Assembly: GCA_045106235.1 (NCBI GenBank)
Contig: JBGCEJ010000008.1
Location: 231,615-295,614, forward strand
From: UBA4427 sp045106235
Lineage (GTDB): Bacteria > Myxococcota_A > UBA9160 > UBA4427
DNA length: 64,000 bases
Direction of reading: 5' to 3'
The notes below the pieces were generated by a model. It was given only the letters and a program-made list of their open reading frames with translations, ran no database searches and was not told the DNA's origin. This document shows, piece by piece, positions 7,736 to 15,797 of this stretch. Within the stretch, counting starts at the first letter, position 1. The number at the start of each line of letters is the position of its first letter. The position numbers and the translations under genes are program-made.

Positions 7736-8749
7736 ATGAAAGTCGATGCTCCTCTCTATTCCTTTGATGCCCCAGAGGCCGAGGCCCAGCGCCTCGAAGG
7801 CAAAGGCTATTCCGGTGCCTTTACCTACGAGGGGCCGCACGATCCTTTCTTCCCCCTCCTGCTCGCGGCCCGGGCGACGCAGAAGATCGATCTCTACACC
7901 GCAGTGGCCATCGGCTTCGCGCGCAATCCTATGATTCTGGCCAATATTGGCTGGGATCTGCAGGCGATTTCCAAGGGTCGCTTCATTATGGGGCTGGGAA
8001 CGCAGATCAAGCCGCATATCGAGAAGCGATTCGGGATGCCCTGGTCTCGGCCCGCAGCGCGGATGCGTGAGATGGTGCTCGCGATCAAAGAGATCTGGCG
8101 AACCTGGGAGACGAAAGAGAAGCTCGATTTCCGCGGCGAGATTTATCAGCACACACTGATGACGCCCATGTTCAATCCGGGTCCCGCCGAGTTCGGCCCG
8201 CCGCCGATTTTTCTGGCCGGGGTCGGGCCCAAGATGACCGAAGCCGCGGGCGAAGTGGCGGACGGGTTTTTTATCCACCCTTTCGGAACGCGGAAATCCA
8301 ATACCGAGCTGACCCTGCCCGCGCTTGAGCGTGGGCTGGCGAAGGCGGGACGCACGAGAGATACGCTGGAAATCTCGAACCAGGTCATGATCTGTACGGG
8401 TGATAACGACGAAGAGATCGACAAAGTCCGTCAGCAGACGAAGACCCAGATTGCATTCTATGGCTCGACGCCGGCGTACAAGCCCGTCCTGGATGTGCAT
8501 GGTTGGGGCGAGCTTCAGCCCGAGCTGAACGCGATGACGAAGCAGGGAAATTGGGGCGAGATGAATGCGCTGATCACCGATGAAATCGTTGAGGCGGTCG
8601 CGGTCTGTGCGCCGATCGGGCAGGTGGCGGATGCCGTGCGCGAGCGATGTGATGGGGTGGCTGATCGTGTGAGCCTGGTCTCCCATTTCAACAGCGATCC
8701 AGACATGTGGGATGATGTCGTTCGGGATCTCTCGGCCGAAAAAGAATAG
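7736..8749 (+). CDS. LLM-class F420-dependent oxidoreductase (TIGR03617-like)
   Basis: A luciferase-like monooxygenase-fold protein of 337 residues. The pattern resembles the TIGR03617 group, which is assigned to coenzyme F420 rather than FMN. Supporting stretches are IGFARNPMILANIGWDLQ (about 61-78), the SKGRFIMGLGTQ block (about 80-91) typical of LLM proteins, and AGVGPKMTEAAGEVADG (about 160-176). The substrate is unknown. The 24-nt gap to the next gene, which also belongs to an F420-linked family, suggests one transcription unit and supports the cofactor assignment. F420 use is inferred from family membership; no F420 biosynthesis gene is seen here. Confidence 0.85.
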   Translation: MKVDAPLYSFDAPEAEAQRLEGKGYSGAFTYEGPHDPFFPLLLAARATQKIDLYTAVAIGFARNPMILANIGWDLQAISKGRFIMGLGTQIKPHIEKRFGMPWSRPAARMREMVLAIKEIWRTWETKEKLDFRGEIYQHTLMTPMFNPGPAEFGPPPIFLAGVGPKMTEAAGEVADGFFIHPFGTRKSNTELTLPALERGLAKAGRTRDTLEISNQVMICTGDNDEEIDKVRQQTKTQIAFYGSTPAYKPVLDVHGWGELQPELNAMTKQGNWGEMNALITDEIVEAVAVCAPIGQVADAVRERCDGVADRVSLVSHFNSDPDMWDDVVRDLSAEKE

Positions 8750-8773
8750 ACGCGCGATCATTAGGAGATCAGA

Positions 8774-9199
8774 GTGGAACGTTCCGCCGCGGTTGAGTTT
8801 TTTTGGAAATGGCATCCTCGGGTTTACCGCTGGACGGGCGGACGCGTTGGCGGGAAGCTGGCGAATCTGCCTGTCCTGCTTTTGCGGAGCAAGGGTCGGA
8901 AAACCGGCGTCATCCGCGAGAGTGGTTTGACCTATCTGCCCTGGGGCGACGATTTTGTGGTCATCGCTTCGGTGTTAGGTGAGCCGAAGAATCCGGGTTG
9001 GTATCACAACCTCCTCGCGACGCCGGATGTGGAGGTTCAGGTCGGCGCCGAAAATGTCGCTGTGCGTGCTGAGGAAGCCGAAGGCGAAGAGCGGGAGCGG
9101 ATTTGGACCGCGTTGATCGCGGAATCCCCGGACTATTCGAACTACAAGGATCGGGCGGGTCGGCGAATCCCTGTGATGCTTCTCCGCCGGTCTACTTAG
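8774..9199 (+). CDS. DDN-type nitroreductase/quinone reductase family protein
   Basis: A 141-residue split-barrel protein of the deazaflavin-dependent nitroreductase family (the family of mycobacterial Ddn), which binds F420 and reduces quinones or nitro compounds. Visible family features are LLLRSKGRKTG (about 35-45), the stretch WGDDFVVIASVLGEPKNPGW (about 52-71) and HNLLATPDVEVQVG (about 73-86). The start is a GTG with AGGAG about 10 nt before it. It lies 24 nt after an LLM-class F420-type gene, so the pair may supply and use reduced F420, or act on the same compound. Confidence 0.85.
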   Translation: MERSAAVEFFWKWHPRVYRWTGGRVGGKLANLPVLLLRSKGRKTGVIRESGLTYLPWGDDFVVIASVLGEPKNPGWYHNLLATPDVEVQVGAENVAVRAEEAEGEERERIWTALIAESPDYSNYKDRAGRRIPVMLLRRST

Positions 9200-9265
9200 G
9201 GCGATCGAGGAGGGCGCCCTCGTTGAGCCGCCTTCTACCCAATCATGAAGAGTGAGAGACAGAAA

Positions 9266-10489
9266 ATGACGATCGATCTATCGGAGCAGTATCCTCGGCC
9301 GGACTGGGTGCGGCGAATTAACGCGATGGGCGATTCGGTGGGCGGGGATGCGCATCTGATCCCGATCGAGGTCGACGAGCTGGTTGAGCTCGCGAAGGCG
9401 TCGACGGGGCTTTCCGACTTCGGAGACTTTGACGGCGATTGGCGGGCGCGCCTAACGGCGCTGGTTTCGGATATGAATGGGCCGGCGAAGCTTTCGACGA
9501 TCGGGCGACTGATGTCGCGGCAGGAAATTCTGCGCTGCCTCCGGACTCGCCTTTTGATGCAGGAGCAGTTGCGTCAGCATCCTGCGATTCTCGAAGAGGA
9601 GATCAAGGCGCCGATCATCGTGACGGGCCAGGCCCGTTCGGGGACGACGATTCTGTTCGAGCTGCTCGCAGAAGATCCGAACGCGCGAGCCGTGATGGGC
9701 TGGGAGTCGGCGCATCCTGTTGCGGGTGGTGAGGATCGCGATGCGCTGATTGCGATGACTGAATGTGAACAGGAATTCTGGTGCGACGTACAGCCGGAAT
9801 ACGCGAGTATCCATGAACATCGTTCGGATATTCCGGTTGAATGCATCACGCCGACGATGCCGTCTTTTGGCAGCTTTATGTGGTTCATCACGAACCATAC
9901 GGAGGCTTGGTCACCGGATTTCGTTTCGAGCATGCAGTTCCACAAGGTCTATCTGCAGATGATGCAGTACCAGAAGCCCAAGGCGACCTGGATTCTGAAG
10001 ACGCCCGTTTATCTGCCCGTCCTGGACTTGGTATTTTCGGTCTATCCCGACGCGTGGATTCTGCTTTCGCATCGCGATCCGATGAAGACGATCCCTTCAG
10101 GTCTATCCACCTTGGCGAATGTCCGCTGGCAGCGAAGTCGAGAGGTGGACATGAGCGGGATCGTGGCAGGAGGGACGGCGATCTTCGACCTGATGGTGCA
10201 TATCCAGAATCGACGGCAAAGTGGCGATCTTCCAGATCGGCTCCTCGATATCCATTTTCGCGATCAGATGAGTGATCCCGTTGAGGCCATTCGGCGGCTC
10301 TATGCGCAAATGGGGCGAAGCTTCGAGAGCGAGCATGCGGACCGAATTCGTCGCTACCTCGAGAATAAGCCCAAGGGGAAGCACGGCACGCATCACTACG
10401 ATGTGTCGGACTGGGGCTACACGAAGGACGAGGTTCGAGAAAAGACCCGCGCGTACGTCGACGCCTATTCCGTCGAGCTTGAAGACTAG
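9266..10489 (+). CDS. Sulfotransferase family protein
   Basis: A PAPS-dependent sulfotransferase-fold protein of about 407 residues. The 5'-phosphosulfate binding loop is TGQARSGTT (residues 120-128), and the later HRDPMKTIPSG stretch matches the 3'-phosphate binding motif. The long N-terminal region before the loop (about 115 residues) is typical of the bacterial group often found near steroid, lipid and CoA-ester genes. The acceptor is unknown. An in-frame ATG at 9245 adds seven residues. I prefer 9266 because a weak purine-rich stretch (GAGAG) precedes it, but the choice is uncertain. Confidence 0.85.
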   Translation: MTIDLSEQYPRPDWVRRINAMGDSVGGDAHLIPIEVDELVELAKASTGLSDFGDFDGDWRARLTALVSDMNGPAKLSTIGRLMSRQEILRCLRTRLLMQEQLRQHPAILEEEIKAPIIVTGQARSGTTILFELLAEDPNARAVMGWESAHPVAGGEDRDALIAMTECEQEFWCDVQPEYASIHEHRSDIPVECITPTMPSFGSFMWFITNHTEAWSPDFVSSMQFHKVYLQMMQYQKPKATWILKTPVYLPVLDLVFSVYPDAWILLSHRDPMKTIPSGLSTLANVRWQRSREVDMSGIVAGGTAIFDLMVHIQNRRQSGDLPDRLLDIHFRDQMSDPVEAIRRLYAQMGRSFESEHADRIRRYLENKPKGKHGTHHYDVSDWGYTKDEVREKTRAYVDAYSVELED

Positions 10490-10550
10490 GCGAGAGACGA
10501 AGGGCTTCGGCCGAGCTCTGCCTGACCCTGGCTCCAGCTCATTTCAGGTG

Positions 10551-11282
10551 TTAGGCGTCGTCGCCGCTATCTGCCCAGCGCCATTCGAACATGAATGTCG
10601 TGAGGTACTGGCCGCCGGGGACAACGTTTACACTCTTGCCGCCCTTTTGTCGCTCTTGTCCGGCGTTGACGACGGACTCGATGGCCCAGGACGCGAGCAG
10701 AGGGTGAGGCATCTCGAGTACGCGGACTTTCTTGGCCGTCCCATTGCGAGCGAGTTCGAAAGAGAGGACGACGCGTCCGATGATTTTGGAGCGCTGTGCG
10801 TAGGCGGAGTATCTCGGGCGTGTGATCTTGAGCCAGCTCGGGGGCGTCTGATATTCCGATGCATCAATGCCCGAGACGCGAAAGACGGAAGAGCCGTCGG
10901 CTTCAGGAAGCGCCATGGGTTCGTCGGTGTAGTAATCGGTGAGGAGGCGCCGATGGGCGGTCGCCAATTCTTGTGCGCCGAGCTTTTCGTAGCAGCGGAT
11001 GCGCGCTGAGATCGCTTCCCTGGCGTAGATGCCGAGATCGAGTCGGGCTTCAGAGCGGTCGAGGGACTCAAGGCCCTGGATACATTGGCCGCGCTGGGTC
11101 TGCACCCGGGCGGTTTCGAGGGAGTAGACGCGCTCTCTCTCGCGGACGCGGTTCCACATGCTCTGGCAGCCCGCTTGTGTGACCAGCAGGAATGCCAGAG
11201 GCAAGAGCAATACGGCTCTTCGCGTCGGTTCGCGTCGCGGGGCGTTTGCTCGAATCGTTCCAGGATTGAGTTGTTCGTGCAT
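10551..11282 (-). CDS. Membrane-anchored protein with TonB C-terminal-like domain
   Basis: A 243-residue exported protein. An N-terminal hydrophobic segment (about residues 22-38) ends at A-G-C39, which could be a lipobox, although the residue three before the Cys (Q) is not ideal. Residues about 155-225 resemble the TonB C-terminal fold: a tyrosine near a polar helix, then IIGRVVLSFELARNGTAKKVRV and a second helix. No TonB-box partners, ExbB or ExbD genes are nearby, so energy transduction is not implied. Such domains also occur in stand-alone periplasmic proteins. GGAG lies 7 nt before the ATG. Confidence 0.65.
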   Translation of the reverse strand: MHEQLNPGTIRANAPRREPTRRAVLLLPLAFLLVTQAGCQSMWNRVRERERVYSLETARVQTQRGQCIQGLESLDRSEARLDLGIYAREAISARIRCYEKLGAQELATAHRRLLTDYYTDEPMALPEADGSSVFRVSGIDASEYQTPPSWLKITRPRYSAYAQRSKIIGRVVLSFELARNGTAKKVRVLEMPHPLLASWAIESVVNAGQERQKGGKSVNVVPGGQYLTTFMFEWRWADSGDDA

Positions 11283-11333
11283 CGGAGTTCTCCGGGGGCG
11301 AAAGGGGATGCGCTCGCACGCGCGGGCCTCGGA

Positions 11334-12650
11334 TCAGGATAAGTCTTCTGTCGGGTTTGTGGTATTAGAAACCGCCAGATCGATTGCGTTCGTTTCCGGC
11401 AGCGCCCAAACAATGGGCAAAACAAGCAGGGTGCTCACTGCCAGCAGCGTAATGGCATCTGCGGTCGATCCGAGCGCCGCGCTTAGGCTGCCTGCGGCAA
11501 TCGGACCGACGACCAGGCCGATGCGGCCCAATAGGTTATTCGAGACGCCGTAGGCCGTCGCTCGGAGCTCTGTGGGGAAGAGTTCGGCGGTCCAGGTCGT
11601 CGCGATCGACCAAATGCCGCCCAGTCCGATCAATCCGCAATAGGCAGCGTAAATCAAGCCGTACTCGCTCGTTTGGTAGCAAGCAGCGGTCGCCGCAAAC
11701 GCGGCGATCAGATAAAGCGTGGCCGCGCTCCGACGGCCCAGACGGTCCATCAGAAAGCCCGAGAGGGAATAGCCCAGAAATCCGATCGGAATCGTGCCAT
11801 AGGGCAAGAGTGCGAGATCGGAGGGTCCCCAGCCGCGTTCGTTAAAGGCGTAGAGCGTAAAGAAATAGAGCGCGGTCCCCGACCAAAAATTGATCGCGAG
11901 CCAGATCGTTGTGATGCCGCCGAGTCGGAAACGATAGGCGGGCGCGACGAGTCGCCCGAGGAGCGCGCGCTCTTCTCCGAAGTCGAAATGCAGCGTTTCG
12001 GGCGCTCTTGCCCGACGGAGTTCGAAGGCTCGGGTTTCGGGGAGACGCGCAAAATAGAAGGGCAGTAAGAGGAGGGGCAGCGCCCCAATCCAGAACAATC
12101 CCCGCCAGCTGATTTCGATGCTTTCGAGCGGCGCAAGGAGGGCATCCGGCACGGCGGCGCCGAGCGCGGCGAAGGCCCCGAGCAGGCCGTTCATGCGCCC
12201 CCGAATCTCCGCGGGCATTTCTTCGCTGAGCATGAGGTAGGCGAGGCCGATGTTCACGACCATCGCCATCCGCGCGAAGATCTGAAGCCCGGTGAAGGTC
12301 ACGAGGTTCGGTGCCAGCGCTGTGGCGAGGGTGAGGATCGCGTAGGCGCCCAGCGCCCCCAAGAAAAGCGGCCGTCGGCCAAGCCAATCCGCGAGATGGA
12401 TGACGAAAAACGCCGCCATCATGCCCAGGCTGGAAAGACCCAGGGCGAGACCCAGCTCCTGTTTATTCGCGCCGAACTCTTCCGCAATCAGCGGCTGGAC
12501 CAGGCTGATCAGTCGCGTATCGAAGCCTTCGAAGAACGTCGCGATGCCGAGGAGTCCGAATAGGCCTGCATAGGGCCGGACCTGTGAAAGGAAGGAGGCG
12601 CCCCCTTCGGGGGGCAAGCTGTTCGGCGTCGGAGAGTCGTCGGAAGGCAC
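11334..12650 (-). CDS. MFS transporter, sugar/acid symporter type
   Basis: A twelve-helix major facilitator superfamily transporter. With the GTG at 12650 it has 438 residues, the usual size. The open frame extends up to 13169, but that part runs antisense over the EthD gene and is not coding. The loop 2-3 signature DWLGRRPLFLGALGAY (about residues 75-90) and the matching DRLGRRSAATLYL in the second half are visible. The C-terminal half with TAELFPTELRATAYG is typical of the sugar porter/aromatic acid symporter group. Substrate unknown. No clear ribosome binding site precedes the chosen start. Confidence 0.82.
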   Translation of the reverse strand: MPSDDSPTPNSLPPEGGASFLSQVRPYAGLFGLLGIATFFEGFDTRLISLVQPLIAEEFGANKQELGLALGLSSLGMMAAFFVIHLADWLGRRPLFLGALGAYAILTLATALAPNLVTFTGLQIFARMAMVVNIGLAYLMLSEEMPAEIRGRMNGLLGAFAALGAAVPDALLAPLESIEISWRGLFWIGALPLLLLPFYFARLPETRAFELRRARAPETLHFDFGEERALLGRLVAPAYRFRLGGITTIWLAINFWSGTALYFFTLYAFNERGWGPSDLALLPYGTIPIGFLGYSLSGFLMDRLGRRSAATLYLIAAFAATAACYQTSEYGLIYAAYCGLIGLGGIWSIATTWTAELFPTELRATAYGVSNNLLGRIGLVVGPIAAGSLSAALGSTADAITLLAVSTLLVLPIVWALPETNAIDLAVSNTTNPTEDLS

Positions 12651-12746
12651 AGTTGGAGTGTGGGCTGGGAGAAGGCGTGCGTCGAGACTAGGATGCTCTT
12701 TTCGCTGATGCGCGACCCTCGTTTTGGAGGTTGCGCGGGAGTCCCC

Positions 12747-13403
12747 ATGATCAAAACGCTTTCGCTCATCAAGCGTCTGCCGAGTCTCGACCGAGCCGCT
12801 TTTCGGGAGCACTACGAAACCGCCCATGCCCCACTCGCGCTGCCGCATCTCGCGGGGCTGATGCGGTACGTGCGGTACCACGTGGAGGAGGTTCTGGTTG
12901 GGGACGTTTCTTTCGACGTGATCTCCGCGTTTTGGTACCGGGACGCAAGGGCGACGGAGGCGATCTTTGAGATGCTCGAGAGCGAGGCGGGCAAGGCGAT
13001 TCTGCTCGATGAGCAGAAGTTTATGGACAAGGCGGCGAATCGCTTTTTTCCTGTGAGCGAGCGGCCTTGGGTCGAGGGCGACGAAGGAGAGGAGCATCTC
13101 TTCGTGTTTCTGGCACGACCGGAAGGTACGCCGCGATACGATTATTCTCGAATGGCCACAGATGAGCATTGGCCATCGCTCGTCGAGGCGCTCGGAGGTG
13201 TTTCGTTTGCTCTACTGCGGGACACTTTCCCGATGGAGGGCGCGCCGGAACTCTGGGATGCAGTGATGCAGGTTCGTGCGGAAGATCTCGGCGGCCTGCA
13301 GGGATTCGTGGATCAGCGGCGAAAAGAAGGCGATACCGTCGCCGCTGTGCGAACACGTCGCTTCGAGACTGTGCTGCCCGAAGGCGGCATCCCTTCGAAC
13401 TAA
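12747..13403 (+). CDS. EthD-like dimeric ferredoxin-fold protein, duplicated
   Basis: A 218-residue protein with an EthD-type alpha/beta barrel at the N-terminus. The stretch MIKTLSLIKRLPSLDRAAF and the following H-Y-E-T-A-H-A-P (about residues 24-31) are the family hallmark. A second related half from about residue 112 (EEHLFVFLARPEG) suggests two tandem copies of the fold. EthD proteins accompany oxidative degradation genes, and some relatives act as small isomerases or decarboxylases. GGGAG lies directly before the ATG. The gene is divergent from the MFS transporter (97 nt apart), which suggests shared control. Confidence 0.75.
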   Translation: MIKTLSLIKRLPSLDRAAFREHYETAHAPLALPHLAGLMRYVRYHVEEVLVGDVSFDVISAFWYRDARATEAIFEMLESEAGKAILLDEQKFMDKAANRFFPVSERPWVEGDEGEEHLFVFLARPEGTPRYDYSRMATDEHWPSLVEALGGVSFALLRDTFPMEGAPELWDAVMQVRAEDLGGLQGFVDQRRKEGDTVAAVRTRRFETVLPEGGIPSN

Positions 13404-13422
13404 CGCCTGCTTTCCTTGCGGC

Positions 13423-14640
13423 CTAGAGGTCGAAGCGCGCGCGCATATCCGGGGGAAGAATGGGGCATGCTCCCTTGGGAGCGGCAAAGATGCGCTTTCT
13501 GATTTTCGCGAAGGCATCGTAGGCCGCGTCCAGCGCGGACGGCGGAACATGCCGGGCGATCTTCGCGATGCCAAGCCAGATGCCGCCCAAGCGGGCCGCA
13601 ATTTCCAGCGCGGCAGCGGATTGAGTGAGCAGGCGTCCGTCCTCAAGATCGAGGACGATGCTGTCGGGGACTTCGCTTGCGCTGAACTCGGAAGCCTGCG
13701 CGACGCGGTCCGCAAAACCCTCACTCGCGAGCGGCGCGAAACGCAAGCGCAGGGAAGGCGGCGTTGCGTTTTCTTCCGAGAGCACGAAGCGAATACTGCC
13801 GTGGCAGAAGCCGCAATCCCCGTCGTAGTAGAGGCGAGCGGGACGGTTTTGGTTGAGGTCGCCATCCGCCGTCGCGTCGGCCATTTCTGCCTCTGCTTCT
13901 CCTGCTGCAGGGAACTGAAGGGAGCGTCCGGCGAACCAGATCGGCTCGCAGGCGAAGAGTAGGAGAAGGAATACGCTGGCATCGCCCGGGAGAGCGCCGA
14001 AGGCCGCGAGGCAGGCGATGCGGAAGAGAATGAGCGCGGTCCAGGCCTTGGGGCGCATGGCGCTGCGCAGGCCGAAGAGGAAAAGCGCGGCTTCGAAGGC
14101 CAGGACGGCGAGGGTGAGGCCGGGCAGACTGATGCCCAATCGTTCTTGCAGGAATGCGTTCGGCTCGATGCCGCTGGCGGCTCGCGCGAGATGTGTGAGC
14201 GCAAGCAGGCACCATGCGAGATGCCCGAGCCAGGGGGCGCGTCGCCAGTCTCCGCGTGGATCCACTCGGTCGGCGGCATCCCGTGCGCCGAAAGGAAGCG
14301 GCGCGACGCAAAGGTGAAGAATCAGGAGCGCCGTCGTGACCAGCACTTCGAGGGTGGGCAGGAGCAGCGGCGCACCGTCGGCCACCGCGCCGCCCACGCC
14401 CACCGCGACGGTGATGACGCCCGCTGCCGTGCGATCGCGCATCCCGAGGGCGAGAGGGAAACAAGCGAGGAGGCCAAGGCCGAGGAAGGCAGCAAGCCAG
14501 GGGCGATCCCATCCCGTTTCGCCGGAGACCGAGAGGCGTGCTCCGAGGACGCACGCCGCGTGGATTGCCAGCACGACCCGGAAGATCGAGTACTGCCCTC
14601 CGGTCCAACCGCCGCGATCAACGCTGCCCGTTTTGTTCAC
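13423..14640 (-). CDS. HTTM-like membrane domain fused to DCC thiol-disulfide domain (DUF393)
   Basis: A 405-residue protein with two parts. Residues about 1-265 hold roughly seven membrane helices and begin in a way that recalls HTTM (vitamin K carboxylase-related) membrane domains (YSIFRVVLAIHAACVL). Residues about 270-400 are a DUF393 domain with the DxDCxxC signature Y-D-G-D-C-G-F-C, a thioredoxin-like putative disulfide oxidoreductase. The fusion would place the redox site next to the membrane. The start is a GTG that overlaps the stop of the upstream DUF1214 gene (GTGA), so translation is coupled. Redox function is inferred from the motif. Confidence 0.8.
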   Translation of the reverse strand: MNKTGSVDRGGWTGGQYSIFRVVLAIHAACVLGARLSVSGETGWDRPWLAAFLGLGLLACFPLALGMRDRTAAGVITVAVGVGGAVADGAPLLLPTLEVLVTTALLILHLCVAPLPFGARDAADRVDPRGDWRRAPWLGHLAWCLLALTHLARAASGIEPNAFLQERLGISLPGLTLAVLAFEAALFLFGLRSAMRPKAWTALILFRIACLAAFGALPGDASVFLLLLFACEPIWFAGRSLQFPAAGEAEAEMADATADGDLNQNRPARLYYDGDCGFCHGSIRFVLSEENATPPSLRLRFAPLASEGFADRVAQASEFSASEVPDSIVLDLEDGRLLTQSAAALEIAARLGGIWLGIAKIARHVPPSALDAAYDAFAKIRKRIFAAPKGACPILPPDMRARFDL

Positions 14641-15797
14641 GCTTGCGAACCGTTCGACCCAATCAGTTCGGACAGGGGGACGACGCGCGTACGAACCGGA
14701 GGGTGATCCCCTTCCGATTCGATCCAGCGAAAGAGCATGCCGCCCTGGTCGTGTTGGCAGGTATCCAGCCAGTTCGGAAAAGCCGCACCGGGATCAGCAT
14801 GAGCGACGACGATGCGGAGGCTTTGGTCGGGTTCCAGCTGAGCCGTATGGCGATTGATATGGACGCGATGATTCAGGTAATCGAGCGATTCCATCCAGAA
14901 ATTGCTGAGCTGGAAATTCCAGGTGCCGGCTTCGGGGATCCGGTCGGCTTCGATCACGAGCGCTTCGTCGGGCGCGAGTTTCCAGTAGCTCTGTAGATAG
15001 TGAATATTGGCGTCTCCGCCTGCTCGCTGGCAGCGTTCCTGGTCATCGGAGGGCAGCGCGTTCAAATGCGCTGAATAGCGCTCCATCCAGTCCGTGAAAA
15101 GATTCGAGGTCTGGGTGACGAAATCCGTCGCGCGTTCGAGCGCCGGCTCGAGCGCGGCGGGGTCGAGTGAGTTCCCCTGTTCATTGCCTTTGACGCTGTC
15201 GGGGTTTAGACATTCGATTGTGTAGGTCGCGGGTTCTTCTTCATCGCGGAGATTGAAGGTCTGCCGCACGATGATCATTTCAGAGTCGGGACGCATGGGG
15301 AGCCAGTTCCCGGACTGCTCCTTTGCGCTCACGATGATCTCGAAGCTGCCGTCGGGGTCGACATGCATCGCGCGGGAGTCGAATTGTCCGGTCGGACGCA
15401 TCTCCGCATCGCGTTCGTAGCTGCCGGCCTTGGTGCCGAAACTAATGTAGGGGACGCCGCCGCGTTTGCCGCGGATCAGGTAATCGTATCGGCCCGAGAC
15501 GTTGCAGTTATGGTAGATGTTATCCGGGTTGTCATTGCCGATTTTGATCGTCTCATTCGAGAGCTGATAAAACCGTGGGTGGCAAGGGTTCGAAGACTCG
15601 ATTTGACTTTCTAGGCTCGCGCGGAGAAGCCGGGTGAGATAGCGGAAGCCCTCGGCGCGGTTGAAAGCGTCCTTTGGCGTGCTGTCCCGCAGAATCGTAT
15701 CGCCTGCGGATTCCAGTGCGCGGCAGAAATTTCGCCATGTGGTGCCGTCTGAGATGCGTTCCTCGATCTCAGCTCTCTCGGTCGTGCTCTTCGTCAT
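14637..15797 (-). CDS. DUF1214-type protein
   Basis: A 386-residue soluble protein with no signal peptide. The C-terminal half has the layout of the DUF1214 family: TWNFQLSNFWMESLDYLNHR, and DQSLRIVVAHADPG before a N-W-L-D-T motif (about residues 330-350). Members are often found beside lipid or steroid genes in actinobacteria and related groups, but no reaction is established. It overlaps the sensor kinase gene upstream by 29 nt and the HTTM/DCC gene downstream by 4 nt. The three are therefore almost certainly made from one message. Confidence 0.75.
   Translation of the reverse strand: MTKSTTERAEIEERISDGTTWRNFCRALESAGDTILRDSTPKDAFNRAEGFRYLTRLLRASLESQIESSNPCHPRFYQLSNETIKIGNDNPDNIYHNCNVSGRYDYLIRGKRGGVPYISFGTKAGSYERDAEMRPTGQFDSRAMHVDPDGSFEIIVSAKEQSGNWLPMRPDSEMIIVRQTFNLRDEEEPATYTIECLNPDSVKGNEQGNSLDPAALEPALERATDFVTQTSNLFTDWMERYSAHLNALPSDDQERCQRAGGDANIHYLQSYWKLAPDEALVIEADRIPEAGTWNFQLSNFWMESLDYLNHRVHINRHTAQLEPDQSLRIVVAHADPGAAFPNWLDTCQHDQGGMLFRWIESEGDHPPVRTRVVPLSELIGSNGSQA

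Noticed and set aside
7172..8815. 547-codon minus-strand frame over the amidase and LLM genes
   Set aside because: Antisense to two well-supported genes, with no domain or ribosome binding site.
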